A DNA stretch of 18,476 nt. It comes from Bryobacterales bacterium. Its GTDB lineage: Bacteria > Acidobacteriota > Terriglobia > Bryobacterales > Bryobacteraceae. The number at the start of each line of letters is the position of its first letter. The stretch's first letter is position 1. A program made the position numbers and the translations under genes. Positions 8,197-15,984 of the stretch are shown here, in pieces. The DNA lies in contig PKYZ01000207.1 of the NCBI GenBank assembly GCA_003132865.1, positions 245 through 18,720 of the forward strand, given 5' to 3'. Below the pieces are notes generated by a model. That model searched no databases, was not told the DNA's origin, and was given only the letters and a program-made list of their open reading frames with translations.

Positions 8197-9559
8197 CGTG
8201 CAACAAAAGATCCTGCTTCGCGCATTGATATTGGAAGACCGGCCCGAGGACGCCGAGCTGATGGCGCACGAGCTGCGCCGCAGCGGCTACGATCCGCAGT
8301 GGCAGCGGGTGGAGACCGAACCGGACTTTCTGGCGCACCTCGACCCTCCGCCCGACGTGATCCTCGCCGATTACAGCATGCCTGAACTGGAAGCCGGACG
8401 GGCGCTGCAGTTGCTGCAAGAGCGCGGGCTGAACATCCCGTTCATCGTCGTGTCCGGGACCATCGGCGAAGACGCGGCGGTCGCCATGATGCGGCAAGGC
8501 GGCGCCGACTACCTCCTCAAGGATCGCCTGGGCCGCCTGGGGCCCGCGGTCAAGCACGCGCTGATGGAGAACGTTCTGCGCGAGGAGAAAAGCCTGGCCG
8601 AAGAGGAGCTGCAAGCCAGTGAAGTGCGCTTCCATACCTTCATGCACCACAGCCCGGTGTTGGCGTTCATCAAAGACAAATCCGGCCGGATATTGTATGT
8701 CAACAATGCGTCGAGCGATGCGGAGGACATCGCTGCCCAACTCCGCGCCGATACGTCGGTTTTCGAAAGCGGCGAGCCTTCGCGAACGATTGAAGAGGTG
8801 ACCACCGCGGGCGGACAGGTTCGCCAGATGCTCTGCTTCCGCTTCATCTTCGACGACGCGGCCGGGCGCAGACTGCTGGGCGGAGTGTCCGTGGACATCA
8901 CCGAGCAGAAGGCCGCCGAGCGAGCTTTATCCGAGACGCTGACCGCCAAGGACGTGCTCCTCAGAGAAGTGCATCATCGCGTCAAGAACAATCTCCAGAC
9001 CATTTCCAGTTTGCTGAATATGCAAGCCGAGTTGCTGCCCGATTTCGCCGCGCGCCACGCCCTGCGCGACGCCCAGCGCCGCGTTCACTCGATGGCGCTA
9101 ATTCACGAGCAGATGTACGGCGACAAGGACATGGACGAGGTGGACTTCGGCGAGTACGCCAAGCGCCTGACCCGCGACCTGTTCGATTCGTTCGGAGTCC
9201 AGGCCGGACGCGTGCGCCTGCGCTTCGCGCTCGATCCGGTGTCGCTGGCGATGGACCAGATGATTCCCTGCGGCCTGATTTTGAATGAGCTGGTCACCAA
9301 TTCCTTGAAGTACGCTTTCCCCGGAGAGCGCGCCGGCGAGATTCTGGTGTCGCTGCGGTGCGGGGACGGCAGGACCGTGACCATGGCGGTGGCGGACAAC
9401 GGAGTCGGACTGCCGCCGGCGATCGAAGGGAAGCGTTCGGAATCCCTGGGCACGCGCATTGTGGAGATCCTGACCCGACAGCTTGGCGGAAGCCTCGATC
9501 GGCAATCCGGCGGCGGGGTTAGTTCGATCGTGACATTCACCCGATTTAGTAAGGTTTGA
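8183..9559 (+). CDS. Receiver-PAS-HisKA_2 histidine kinase
   Basis: 458 residues. The N-terminal receiver (about 12-128) has E18/D19, acceptor D63 in [10 protein letters not shown] and K113 in [11 protein letters not shown] divergent, shortened PAS_4-like domain follows (about 147-245, [21 protein letters not shown]), ending DITEQKAAE. The HisKA_2 dimerisation helix has the family hallmark [20 protein letters not shown], with the phospho-acceptor at H264/H265. The ATPase has N368 and N373 ([17 protein letters not shown]), DNGVGLP (405-411) and [10 protein letters not shown]. Kinases of this class commonly act on stand-alone receivers. A GTG at 8198, five codons in, has ATGAGG 10 nt upstream and is a strong alternative start that would remove the overlap with the receiver gene. 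The fused receiver suggests input from the neighbouring kinases. The signal is unknown. Confidence 0.9.
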   Translation: MRRTDVQQKILLRALILEDRPEDAELMAHELRRSGYDPQWQRVETEPDFLAHLDPPPDVILADYSMPELEAGRALQLLQERGLNIPFIVVSGTIGEDAAVAMMRQGGADYLLKDRLGRLGPAVKHALMENVLREEKSLAEEELQASEVRFHTFMHHSPVLAFIKDKSGRILYVNNASSDAEDIAAQLRADTSVFESGEPSRTIEEVTTAGGQVRQMLCFRFIFDDAAGRRLLGGVSVDITEQKAAERALSETLTAKDVLLREVHHRVKNNLQTISSLLNMQAELLPDFAARHALRDAQRRVHSMALIHEQMYGDKDMDEVDFGEYAKRLTRDLFDSFGVQAGRVRLRFALDPVSLAMDQMIPCGLILNELVTNSLKYAFPGERAGEILVSLRCGDGRTVTMAVADNGVGLPPAIEGKRSESLGTRIVEILTRQLGGSLDRQSGGGVSSIVTFTRFSKV

Positions 9560-9580
9560 TAGACTAAACCCAAGCCGTCC

Positions 9581-10165
9581 ATGAACACGACCGAACCCGG
9601 CCTCACCCACGAAGAGCGCGCCCACGTCATCCGGCTGCTGCACGATTCCGAGAACGAGTTCCTGGAAATCGCCTCCGGCCTGACCGATGCTCGGTGGACC
9701 TGGCAGGCCGCGCCCGGCCGCTGGCCGGTGCAGCAGACCGCCGAGCACCTCGTGCTGGGCGAAACGGCCATGCTCGCCAAGATCGCGGAAGCTCTGGACA
9801 GCCCGCCCAATCCGGACTGGGAAGAACAGGACGCCCGCAAAACCAGGTTCCTCGGCCGCGTGCTGCCGGATCGCAGCCATAAGGCTACCGCACCCGCGCC
9901 GCTGGAACCGCATCGACACTGGGCGCGCGAGGAAACCATAGCCCGCTACAAAGAGGGCCGCGCCAGGACGCTGAAGTTCATAGAAGAGGTGGACCGGCCG
10001 ATGAAGGCCCACTCAGCCGAACATCCGTTCCCGGTCTTCAATATGCTGAACGCCTATCAGTGGTTGCTATACATCCCGTTGCATAATGCGCGGCACAACC
10101 AGCAGATCGCCGAAGCATTGACAGAAGCATTGAAGGAAGAGGCCTTGAAGGAAGCCGTCCGGTGA
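9581..10165 (+). CDS. DinB-family four-helix protein
   Basis: 194 residues with the DinB_2 fold: HVIRLLHDSENEFLEIASGL, then a helix with WTWQAAPGRWPVQQTAEHLV. The metal-binding histidine triad is visible as H56 (AEHL), H168 and H172 (YIPLHNARHNQQI). Members are divalent-metal-binding four-helix bundles; some are thiol transferases or bacillithiol-dependent S-transferases, but most have no known reaction. The C-terminus carries a short repeated helix (LTEALKEEALKEAVR). The gene begins 21 bp after the kinase stop with no good Shine-Dalgarno and overlaps the next gene by GTGA, so it is probably cotranscribed with the cluster. A link to signalling is positional only. Confidence 0.88.
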   Translation: MNTTEPGLTHEERAHVIRLLHDSENEFLEIASGLTDARWTWQAAPGRWPVQQTAEHLVLGETAMLAKIAEALDSPPNPDWEEQDARKTRFLGRVLPDRSHKATAPAPLEPHRHWAREETIARYKEGRARTLKFIEEVDRPMKAHSAEHPFPVFNMLNAYQWLLYIPLHNARHNQQIAEALTEALKEEALKEAVR

Positions 10166-10944
10166 GGACCCCCATCAGGAGCATTATCGTGACCGGAGGC
10201 GGCGCAGGCATCGGCCGGGCGGTCGTGATGCAGTGCGCCGCGCGCGGCGATCGTGTCGCGGTGCTGGATATCGACGGCCCGGCGGCACAGAACGCCGCGG
10301 ACGCCGCGTTGGCCGCCGGAGCGGGCGCGGCGCTCGCGGTGGAATGTGACGTATCGCGCGAGGAGAGCGTAGCGCGCGCATTTGAGGAGACTGCCAGTCT
10401 GGGGCCGCTCTATGGCGCTTTTGCAAATGCGGGCATGGACGCCGGCGGCTTCCTGCACGAGCTGCCGTTCGAGACTTGGAAGCGCGTCCTGGACACCAAT
10501 CTGACCGGCGTCTATCTCACCTGCAAGTATGCGCTGCAACAGATTCTGAAGGCCGGAACGCCGGGATCCATCGTGTGCACGTCATCGCCGGCGGCGTCGG
10601 TTTCCTTCGCCGCGGGCGCGGCGGGCGCTTATAGCGCCTCCAAAGGCGGCATTTCGGCGCTGGTGCGATGCATGGCGGTGGACTATGCCAAGTATGGTAT
10701 TCGGGTCAATGCGGTGGTGCCGGGCGCCACCGAGACCCGCCTGATGTGGGCCAATGTGGAACCGTCGGCTATGCCCGGGATGCGGCGGCGCATCTGCGAA
10801 GAGGTGCCGCTGGGCCGCCTGGCCAGCCCGGATGAACCGGCGCGCGCAGTCGTCTGGCTGTTGTCCGACGAGTCGTCTTATGTGACCGGATCGCACTTGG
10901 TGTGCGACGGGGGCATACTGGCCAAGGCATCTATCAGTGTTTGA
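10162..10944 (+). CDS. Short-chain dehydrogenase/reductase (SDR)
   Basis: 260 residues, the normal length for a classical SDR. It has the cofactor motif TGGGAGIG (11-18), D36 at the end of strand 2 (favouring NAD over NADP), CDV at 62-64, NAG (89-91), N113, the catalytic Ser in CTSSPAA (S141/S142), and Y157/K161 in YSASKGG. The PG motif (187-188) and C-terminal YVTGSHLVCDGG complete the Rossmann fold. The reaction is oxidation or reduction of an alcohol/ketone; the substrate cannot be read from sequence. The start is a GTG overlapping the DinB stop by four bases, implying coupled translation. 3-Oxoacyl-ACP reductase FabG is a close alternative family name, but the context gives no fatty-acid pathway. 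Confidence 0.92.
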   Translation: MRTPIRSIIVTGGGAGIGRAVVMQCAARGDRVAVLDIDGPAAQNAADAALAAGAGAALAVECDVSREESVARAFEETASLGPLYGAFANAGMDAGGFLHELPFETWKRVLDTNLTGVYLTCKYALQQILKAGTPGSIVCTSSPAASVSFAAGAAGAYSASKGGISALVRCMAVDYAKYGIRVNAVVPGATETRLMWANVEPSAMPGMRRRICEEVPLGRLASPDEPARAVVWLLSDESSYVTGSHLVCDGGILAKASISV

Positions 10945-10957
10945 AAATCGAATTCAC

Positions 10958-11701
10958 ATGAAAACAGGAATCTGTGCGTTGATGGCGCTCTCCGTCGTGA
11001 TGACGGCAGCGCCGGAGCCCCAGGCCGTGGAAATCGCCCGGGGCATGATGCAGGCGATGGGCGGTGAGGCTGCCTGGAAGCAGGCGCGCTATGTGCGTTT
11101 CGAATTCATCGTGAAGATTCGCGGCCAGGCAAGAGTCGCGCGCGCGCATCTGTGGGACAAGCAGACCGGCCGTTATCGCCTGGAAGACAAAGCGGCAAAT
11201 GAGCAGTTCGCCGTGGTGCTGTTCAACACTCGCGACCAGCACGGTACGGCGTACGTGGGTGGAAAGAAGCTGGAAGGTCCGGCTGCCGCGGCGGCTTTGA
11301 AAGGCGCCTACCGCGCATACCGCACGGACATAGACTGGCTGGCCCTGCCATGGAATTGGCTTGCCCAGGGAGTCCATCTGAAGTACGTGGGTGAGAAGAG
11401 CCTCAAAGAGCAGGCATTCGACGTGGTGGAAGTAACGGTCGACCAGCCCGCCGGGGCGGAAGCCATGCGCTACAACACGTACGTCTCGCGGCGATCGCAT
11501 CTTTTGGAGCACTGGAGCGTGGGCGCGGACACCAGCTTGTGGGATTGGCAATACACCACGTCGGGAGGCATCCAACTGGCCAGCGATCACACCAACACTG
11601 AGAAACAGGTCTCCATCTCCATGGGCAATGTGAAGGTGCTGGATAAGGTGGATGACGCGTTCTTGACGGATCCCGCGCGCAGGCTGGCGATGCTGAAGTA
11701 G
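10958..11701 (+). CDS. Secreted hypothetical protein, DUF6503-like
   Basis: 247 residues from the ATG at 10958, chosen because it gives a clean signal peptide (MKTGICALMALSVVMTAAPEP). A GTG seven codons earlier overlaps the SDR stop. The mature part starts with ARGMMQAMGGEAAWKQARYVRFEF, the helix followed by beta-strands seen in DUF6503 and LolA-like outer-membrane lipid-carrier folds. It continues as alternating strands with many aromatic residues (LWDWQYTTSGGIQLASDH). There is no lipobox cysteine. It ends AMLK. A periplasmic lipid- or ligand-binding half-barrel is inferred from the pattern; there is no motif for a reaction. It lies 13 bp after the SDR gene and is probably the last gene of the transcript, since a hairpin follows. 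Confidence 0.7.
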   Translation: MKTGICALMALSVVMTAAPEPQAVEIARGMMQAMGGEAAWKQARYVRFEFIVKIRGQARVARAHLWDKQTGRYRLEDKAANEQFAVVLFNTRDQHGTAYVGGKKLEGPAAAAALKGAYRAYRTDIDWLALPWNWLAQGVHLKYVGEKSLKEQAFDVVEVTVDQPAGAEAMRYNTYVSRRSHLLEHWSVGADTSLWDWQYTTSGGIQLASDHTNTEKQVSISMGNVKVLDKVDDAFLTDPARRLAMLK

Positions 11702-11719
11702 GCAAAAACCGTCGCAGCC

Positions 11720-11748
11720 CGGCCTCCCCCAATGGCTGAAGGAGGCCG
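11720..11748 (+). terminator. Hairpin after the DUF6503-like gene
   Basis: CGGCCTCC (11720-11727) pairs with GGAGGCCG (11741-11748) around a 13-nt loop, 19 bp after the stop codon. It has no T-run, so it would be a weak or Rho-assisted terminator. Confidence 0.45.
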
Positions 11749-12469
11749 AGCGTGGCGATCCGGGTCAGATCGGAGGCCGCCCCGCCTCTTCACTGAACCC
11801 GTCCGGACAACCGTCGCAATTGCCCGGCAAGCCTTTCTTAAGGGCTCCGGGTAGATCGCCACCAGCCGGCCGCTGAACTCCGGCTGTGGACAGGAGAAGC
11901 GCCCCAAAACGCTCCTCGTAAGGGCGCCGCCCAAGTCAGCGCAACGCCCTTTCTGATTTCACGATGACATGGGGCCGTTGCCAAACTGCTGGGCATTCTG
12001 CGCAAGTGATTGAAATGGAAGGCAAAAAAAACTGCGTCGCGTGGGGACTGGCCTAGCGGAAGTTTTCGAGCGTCGTCAGATCGCTACCGCTCTGGTCGAG
12101 TTGCGTGTACAGGAGCCACCGCCGAGTCGTACACGATGTGGAGTTGTTTCGTTGTTGCCCGCCAGCCTGCGCACGAACTGCGGCGCCAGGAAGAGATTGT
12201 TTCAAGAAACAACAAATCCAGAAGCCATTTACGGCAAAACTCGAGACATTACCAACAGAATTCAAATTAAGGCTTGCATCAAGATGCCAAGAGGCGCATA
12301 ATATACTCGGTCGGATCTCAAAGTGGACGTCCCCGTTAGTTAACGATATATATCAATCTCCCAGTACTTCTGGCTATAGCGTCCCCGGCCGCGTGCGATG
12401 TGCAATTGAACTTCGCTAGGTTTCGTCACGCCGAGCCCGTGGTTTGGCGCGACAGGAGATATCTCTACG
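11749..12469. other. Gene-poor stretch
   Basis: About 720 bp without a convincing gene. Open frames on both strands are short, lack Shine-Dalgarno sequences and show no recognisable family. Base composition drops towards AT after about 12000. The only interpretable elements are a promoter-like sequence at 12274-12302 and the TTG-start ribosome-binding site at 12454-12460. It may contain decayed sequence; I see nothing definable. Confidence 0.5.
12274..12302 (+). promoter_or_regulatory. Sigma70-like promoter upstream of the Crp-type regulator
   Basis: TTGCAT (12274-12279), a 17-bp spacer and CATAAT (12297-12302) lie about 170 bp upstream of the regulator start. The long leader could hold further control, but I see no clear structure. 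Confidence 0.4.
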
Positions 12470-13084
12470 TTGCCTCTGGCGAGCGCCGACGAAAAAAGGG
12501 AAATTGTACATTGCCGTAAGAAGAAAGTGCTTTTCTCCCAAGGCGAGCCGGCGGACGCCATTTTCTATGTTCAGAAAGGCTGCGTCAAGCTGACCGTCGT
12601 CTCTGAACACGGCAAAGAAGCAGTCATCGGGATTTTGGGGACGGGCGACTTCTTTGGCGAGGGGTGCCTGGCGGGACAACCCTTGCGCAGGTCAACCGCC
12701 ACTGCCTTGGCCGAGTGCTCAATACTGCGGCTGGAGAAAGCTGGCATAGTCCGTTTACTCCATGAGGAGCAGGCCATTGCCGAGCTGTTTCTCAAATCTA
12801 TGCTGACCCGCAATATCCGCCTTGAAGAGGATCTGGTGGACCAGCTCTTCAACTCCAGCGAGAAGCGACTGGCACGCGTGCTTCTCCTTCTGGTGAATTT
12901 TGGGCAGGAGGCGAAGCCCGAGCCCGTTGTGGCGAAGATCAGCCAGGAGACGCTGGCGGCAATGATTGGCACTACTCGCTCAAGAGTGAGCTTTTTCATG
13001 AACAGGTTCCGCAAACTGGGCTTCATTGAATACAACGGAAACCTGAAGGTTCACAGTTCGCTGACGCAGGTTCTCCACGATTGA
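12470..13084 (+). CDS. Crp/Fnr-family transcriptional regulator (TTG start)
   Basis: 204 residues. The start is TTG at 12470, supported by AGGAGAT at 12454-12460 with 9-nt spacing; no ATG fits as well. The cyclic-nucleotide-binding beta-barrel spans about 12-110, with phosphate-cassette-like sequence FFGEGCLAGQPLRRSTATA, including G63, E64, R74 and S75. These match the ribose/phosphate contacts of CRP, so nucleotide binding is plausible. The dimer helix is about 112-130. The winged HTH spans 133-200, with ISQETLAAMIGTTRSRVSFFMNRFRKLGFI. There is no N-terminal Cys cluster for Fe-S, so it is not FNR itself. It sits 166 bp upstream of the ice-binding-protein gene on the same strand and is the obvious candidate regulator; a 5-4-5 dyad lies between them. 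Confidence 0.92.
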   Translation: MPLASADEKREIVHCRKKKVLFSQGEPADAIFYVQKGCVKLTVVSEHGKEAVIGILGTGDFFGEGCLAGQPLRRSTATALAECSILRLEKAGIVRLLHEEQAIAELFLKSMLTRNIRLEEDLVDQLFNSSEKRLARVLLLLVNFGQEAKPEPVVAKISQETLAAMIGTTRSRVSFFMNRFRKLGFIEYNGNLKVHSSLTQVLHD

Positions 13085-13096
13085 CAATGGTTTTGG

Positions 13097-13110
13097 GTAT
13101 TAAACAATAC
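13097..13110. promoter_or_regulatory. 5-N4-5 dyad between the Crp regulator and the ice-binding protein gene
   Basis: GTATT-AAAC-AATAC is perfectly symmetric in its arms and has the 5-4-5 layout of some Crp/Fnr-family operators. It starts 12 bp after the regulator stop and lies about 140 bp upstream of the next start, a good place for an activator site. Binding is inferred. Confidence 0.35.
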
Positions 13111-13250
13111 AAACCCACCCCACGCCGCTTTGAAATACCTTAACATACCGGAAAACCTGAGCAGATTTGACCAGTAAAGACAGCTTTCTGGATCTATTCT
13201 CTATTCAATGGTTTCGGAACGTCACTTCCCGGACCTTGGAGGATAAGATT

Positions 13251-14342
13251 ATGAAGAGCGTAGTATTGTTGTCGTTGTTTGTTGTAACATTTGTTGCGCC
13301 TGCCTTTGGAGGCGTAACCCTTGGCACGGCGGAGACCTTTGCGGTCCTGGGCGCCTCGACGGTGACCAATACCGGCGTTACCCATATCAGGGGAAACCTG
13401 GGTGTCAGTCCAGGCACCGCGGTGGTTGGCTTCCCTCCGGGGATAATGGAGGTGGGAACAATACACGCAGGCGACGCGGTCGCGGCCCAGGCTCAGACTG
13501 ATCTCACTACCGCGTACAACTATGTCGCAGCCTTACCGTGCAAGTTCAACTTGACTGGACAGGATCTAGGGGGCCTTACGCTCACGCCGGGCGTCTATTG
13601 TTTTGACACGTCCGCTCAACTGACGGGGGCGCTGGTTCTCGACTTTCAAGGCGGCAGTAAGTCAAGCTTCGTCTTCCAGATAGGGAGTACGCTCACAACC
13701 GCAAGCAGCTCTACTGTTTCGTTAGCAAATTGGGCAAACTGCGGTCGACATTGCTCCGTGAATTGGCAGGTCGGCAGCTCCGCGACCCTCGGAACATCCA
13801 CTACGTTCAGCGGCAATATCATGGCGAAGGCGAGCATCACGCTGACGACGCACGTCAGCCTGTGCGGCAGAGCTTTGGCGCAAACCGGTGCGGTGACGAT
13901 GGATACCGATGCAGTCTTCTTCATGGGCACCTTGACCCCTTCGGCATCGGCCAAAGCGAGAGGTAACGGCCAAATCGCAGTGCCCAAACCAAACTCCACT
14001 GAGCCGGATGCTGCCGGCACAGGCACAGCGAGCTTCGCCTTTACCGCCGATCCAACCGGGAAGGGCACCTTCTTCACCTATCTCAATTACGTCACCGGCC
14101 TGCGAATCTACGGCCTGATCGACAGCGTTGAGGTAATCGCGACTCATCCTGACGGATCGCCGAAGACTGTCCGGTTCTCAGGCGCCTGCCACAACAGTTT
14201 GCCCCAATGTTCCTTCTCCGCAACGGTGGATAAATCCGACGAGCCCAGCGGACCCGATCAGTTCGGTGTCACTATCACCGGTCGCCTGGCGGAGGCTAGG
14301 TCGTTGCGTTTCACTGGCAGTGGGCAGGTCCAGCTCCAGTAG
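13251..14342 (+). CDS. Secreted DUF3494 ice-binding-type protein with extra C-terminal domain
   Basis: 363 residues from the ATG at 13251, set by GGAGG at 13238-13242. A signal peptide (MKSVVLLSLFVVTFVAPAFG) precedes a DUF3494 domain (about 21-225). Its family signatures are AVLGASTVTNTG, GNLGVSPG, LTPGVYCF, SSFVFQIGSTLTT, TFSGNIMA and GRALAQTGAVTMD. This fold is a right-handed beta-solenoid packed on a helix. Characterised members bind ice; others act as adhesins. Residues 235-340 form a second beta-rich region (GNGQIAVPKP ... GACHNSLPQCSFSATVD ... DQFGVTI) that resembles the post-COAP-1 type tail. No PEP-CTERM or LPxTG anchor follows. The last about 20 residues (RLAEARSLRF...) lie antisense to an ORF6N remnant and may be read-through into foreign DNA. 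Ice binding itself is unproven. Confidence 0.9.
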   Translation: MKSVVLLSLFVVTFVAPAFGGVTLGTAETFAVLGASTVTNTGVTHIRGNLGVSPGTAVVGFPPGIMEVGTIHAGDAVAAQAQTDLTTAYNYVAALPCKFNLTGQDLGGLTLTPGVYCFDTSAQLTGALVLDFQGGSKSSFVFQIGSTLTTASSSTVSLANWANCGRHCSVNWQVGSSATLGTSTTFSGNIMAKASITLTTHVSLCGRALAQTGAVTMDTDAVFFMGTLTPSASAKARGNGQIAVPKPNSTEPDAAGTGTASFAFTADPTGKGTFFTYLNYVTGLRIYGLIDSVEVIATHPDGSPKTVRFSGACHNSLPQCSFSATVDKSDEPSGPDQFGVTITGRLAEARSLRFTGSGQVQLQ

Positions 14343-14426
14343 CAAATCTTCGGGCAATCGGTCGGCGTTGCGGCGGACGGCCTGGTTAAGAGATTTGGTG
14401 GGCACCTGCGACAGGCGCCGGTGTCC
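14277..14426 (-). pseudogene. ORF6N-domain (phage antirepressor-type) remnant
   Basis: On the minus strand a frame reads RRLSQ-VPTKSLNQAVRRN-ADRLPEDLLLEL, then ASETQ...LRQATG. This follows the ORF6N/KilA-N-associated pattern, in which xLAxLYGVxTKxLNxAVxRNxxRFPxDFMFQL is followed by a LRSQ-like helix. The upstream part that should read as DLAELYG is degraded, and no start codon or Shine-Dalgarno is present. Its 3' half overlaps the last 20 codons of the ice-binding-type gene on the other strand. It is probably a leftover of a prophage or mobile island. The match is by eye over about 40 residues. Confidence 0.55.
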
Positions 14427-14438
14427 GGGACGTGAAGC

Positions 14439-14792
14439 TCACCGCTGCCGGTAATTGGCCGCCGGCCACTCGAATTCGTCCAGCCCATCGGCTGTCTCTT
14501 CGTCGGCCGGGCCGTGGATCTCGACGACATCGTCTTCGTCGGGGTCCACCGGCTTTGGCGCACGCCGAGGCGGGTGCTTTGAAAAGAATTTGCCCTCGTG
14601 AGGATCCAGATCTCGCCACTCGACGCCTGTGACGTTCATACACTCAGTAGATCGGTCGAAATAGACCCCTAGTTTAGGCGCTCTGCAGGATCCGCTCTCG
14701 TCGCGGTGGAGACGTCGCGGCAGTGGGCCTGGAATTTCGACCGGGCGTCGCCGCCATGGCAGCCGCTTCCGCGATCTGCGCATCTCTGCCAA
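14439..14792 (-). CDS. Small hypothetical protein with acidic C-terminus
   Basis: The frame gives up to 117 residues, but the first 45 (rich in Arg and Pro) look non-coding. A later ATG at 14639 gives 66 residues starting MNVTGVEWRDLDPHEGKFF. The C-terminal part is coherent and acidic (VDPDEDDVVEIHGPADEETA), with codon use like real genes here. I do not recognise the family. There is no strong Shine-Dalgarno at either start. It lies just upstream, on the same strand, of the ORF6N remnant and downstream of clpP, so it may belong to the same decayed island. Treat the start as uncertain and the gene as moderately likely. Confidence 0.4.
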   Translation of the reverse strand: MAEMRRSRKRLPWRRRPVEIPGPLPRRLHRDESGSCRAPKLGVYFDRSTECMNVTGVEWRDLDPHEGKFFSKHPPRRAPKPVDPDEDDVVEIHGPADEETADGLDEFEWPAANYRQR

Positions 14793-14808
14793 CCTGAACC
14801 CGCGTTCT

Positions 14809-14852
14809 GGCGCCGATCGTAACCGGCGCCCGGATCTTGGCGGTTAAACCGC
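14809..14852 (-). terminator. Two dyads downstream of clpP
   Basis: On the transcript of clpP the stop is followed by GCGGTT-T-AACCGC (14852-14840), then GGCGCC-N10-GGCGCC (14830-14809). Both are symmetric, but neither has a T-run, so function as a terminator is tentative. Confidence 0.3.
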
Positions 14853-14859
14853 AAAATCC

Positions 14860-15480
14860 CTATTTCGTCACGGCCAGGGGCGCCAGATCCCGGCTGGCGA
14901 TCACCCGGTCGATCATGCCGTACTCCACTCCCTGCTCGGGGCTCATAATGTAGTCGCGATCCACGTCGCGCGCGATGCGGTCCACAGGCTGGCCCGTGGC
15001 ATCGGACAGCAGCATGTTGAGGGTCTCACGCATGCGCAGGATTTCCTTGGCGTAGATATCGATATCCGCCGCCTGGCCAGCCAACCCCTGCATTGACGGC
15101 TGGTGGATCATAATGCGGGAATTCGGCAGGCTAAAGCGCTTGCCCTTGGTGCCTTTGGCCAGCAGCACGGCCGCCATGGAAGCCGCCTGCCCCACACAAA
15201 TCGTGACCAGATCCGGCCGGATGAAATCCATGGTGTCCAAAATGGCCAATCCCGCCGTGATCGAGCCGCCCGGCGAATTGATGTAGATGGAAACGTCCTT
15301 TTCCGGATCCTCGGCTTCCAGGAACAGCAGTTGGGCGATCACCAGGTTGGCGACGTTGTCGTCAATCGGCGTGCCCAGAAATATGATGTTTTCCTTCAAT
15401 AAACGGGAATAGATATCGTATGCGCGTTCCCCACGCGAAGTCTGCTCGACTACCATGGGGACCAAGACAGATTGGCCCAT
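14860..15480 (-). CDS. clpP: ATP-dependent Clp protease proteolytic subunit
   Basis: 206 residues from the ATG at 15480, which has an AGGGGG Shine-Dalgarno 6 nt upstream; the frame extends further but begins inside the rrf2 end. ClpP is the serine protease barrel that degrades unfolded or tagged proteins delivered by ClpX or ClpA/C in the cytosol. Catalytic S101 lies in [13 protein letters not shown]126 in RIMIHQPS and D176 in the [10 protein letters not shown] segment, with E. coli-like spacing. Other family marks are [31 protein letters not shown] and [13 protein letters not shown]. No clpX or tig flanks it, as is usual in many bacteria. It lies 31 bp downstream of the Rrf2 regulator on the same strand, suggesting cotranscription. 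It may be one of several clpP paralogues in the genome. Confidence 0.97.
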   Translation of the reverse strand: MGQSVLVPMVVEQTSRGERAYDIYSRLLKENIIFLGTPIDDNVANLVIAQLLFLEAEDPEKDVSIYINSPGGSITAGLAILDTMDFIRPDLVTICVGQAASMAAVLLAKGTKGKRFSLPNSRIMIHQPSMQGLAGQAADIDIYAKEILRMRETLNMLLSDATGQPVDRIARDVDRDYIMSPEQGVEYGMIDRVIASRDLAPLAVTK

Positions 15481-15511
15481 TGGGCACCCCCTAACTATTT
15501 GATGCAGTAGA

Positions 15512-15979
15512 TTATCTGCGGGCCGCAACCACACGCCTGGGTTTGCGCTGTTTGGCAAGCGACTTGCGCTTCTGATCCAGCGCCTTCACCAGGTCGGCGA
15601 TCGTATTCCGCTCCAAGTAATCTATGATACGCGTGCGGAGAGCCACCCAGCTATCGTGCATGGAACAGGGCATCTCGTCGGAGCATTCCGACAGGCCGCT
15701 GGCGCAGGCCGTGTATTGCGACATTCCGTCCAGCGCTTCCACGATGTCCCAAAGCTTCACGTCCGCGGCCGGCACCCGCAACGCGAAGCCGCCTGTGGGA
15801 CCTTTGCTGGAGCGCAACAATCCCTTCCGGGCAAGCTGCTGCAGGATCTTGGCCAGGAAGTGCGCCGGAATGTCCTCCTGCTCCGCGATGTTCTTGACCA
15901 TCGCATATTTACCGTCCTGCACCTGTGCCAGGTTCACGAAAGCCCTAATGGCGTATTCGGCCGACCGAGAGTAGATCAT
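15512..15979 (-). CDS. Rrf2-family regulator with three-Cys cluster
   Basis: 155 residues. It starts [18 protein letters not shown], the standard Rrf2 opening, with a winged HTH (about 28-68: [20 protein letters not shown], then [16 protein letters not shown]), followed by the long dimerisation helix. The sensor loop carries C92-X6-C99-X5-C105 in [20 protein letters not shown]. This is close to the three-Cys motif that holds a [2Fe-2S] or [4Fe-4S] cluster in IscR, NsrR and RsrR, so Fe-S sensing of iron, NO or redox is likely. The C-terminus is basic ([19 protein letters not shown]). The ATG at 15979 has GGAGGGAG upstream, embedded in a 21-bp dyad, and a promoter lies at about 16047-16018. clpP follows 31 bp downstream. 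The targets are unknown; autoregulation is likely. Confidence 0.92.
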   Translation of the reverse strand: MIYSRSAEYAIRAFVNLAQVQDGKYAMVKNIAEQEDIPAHFLAKILQQLARKGLLRSSKGPTGGFALRVPAADVKLWDIVEALDGMSQYTACASGLSECSDEMPCSMHDSWVALRTRIIDYLERNTIADLVKALDQKRKSLAKQRKPRRVVAARR

Positions 15980-15984
15980 CCTTC

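Noticed and set aside
9098..10012. Minus-strand frame of 304 codons spanning the HisKA_2 kinase end and the DinB gene
   Set aside because: It covers two well-supported genes on the other strand and has no recognisable domains.
11587..11934. Minus-strand frame with CPQPEFSGRLVAIYPEPLRK
   Set aside because: It overlaps the end of the DUF6503-like gene, has no ribosome-binding site and no recognised family.
12010..12301. Several overlapping plus-strand frames in the gene-poor stretch
   Set aside because: Low-complexity, poor codon use, no Shine-Dalgarno and no motif.
12470..13084. Calling the regulator FNR (oxygen sensor)
   Set aside because: No N-terminal cysteine cluster for an Fe-S centre is present.
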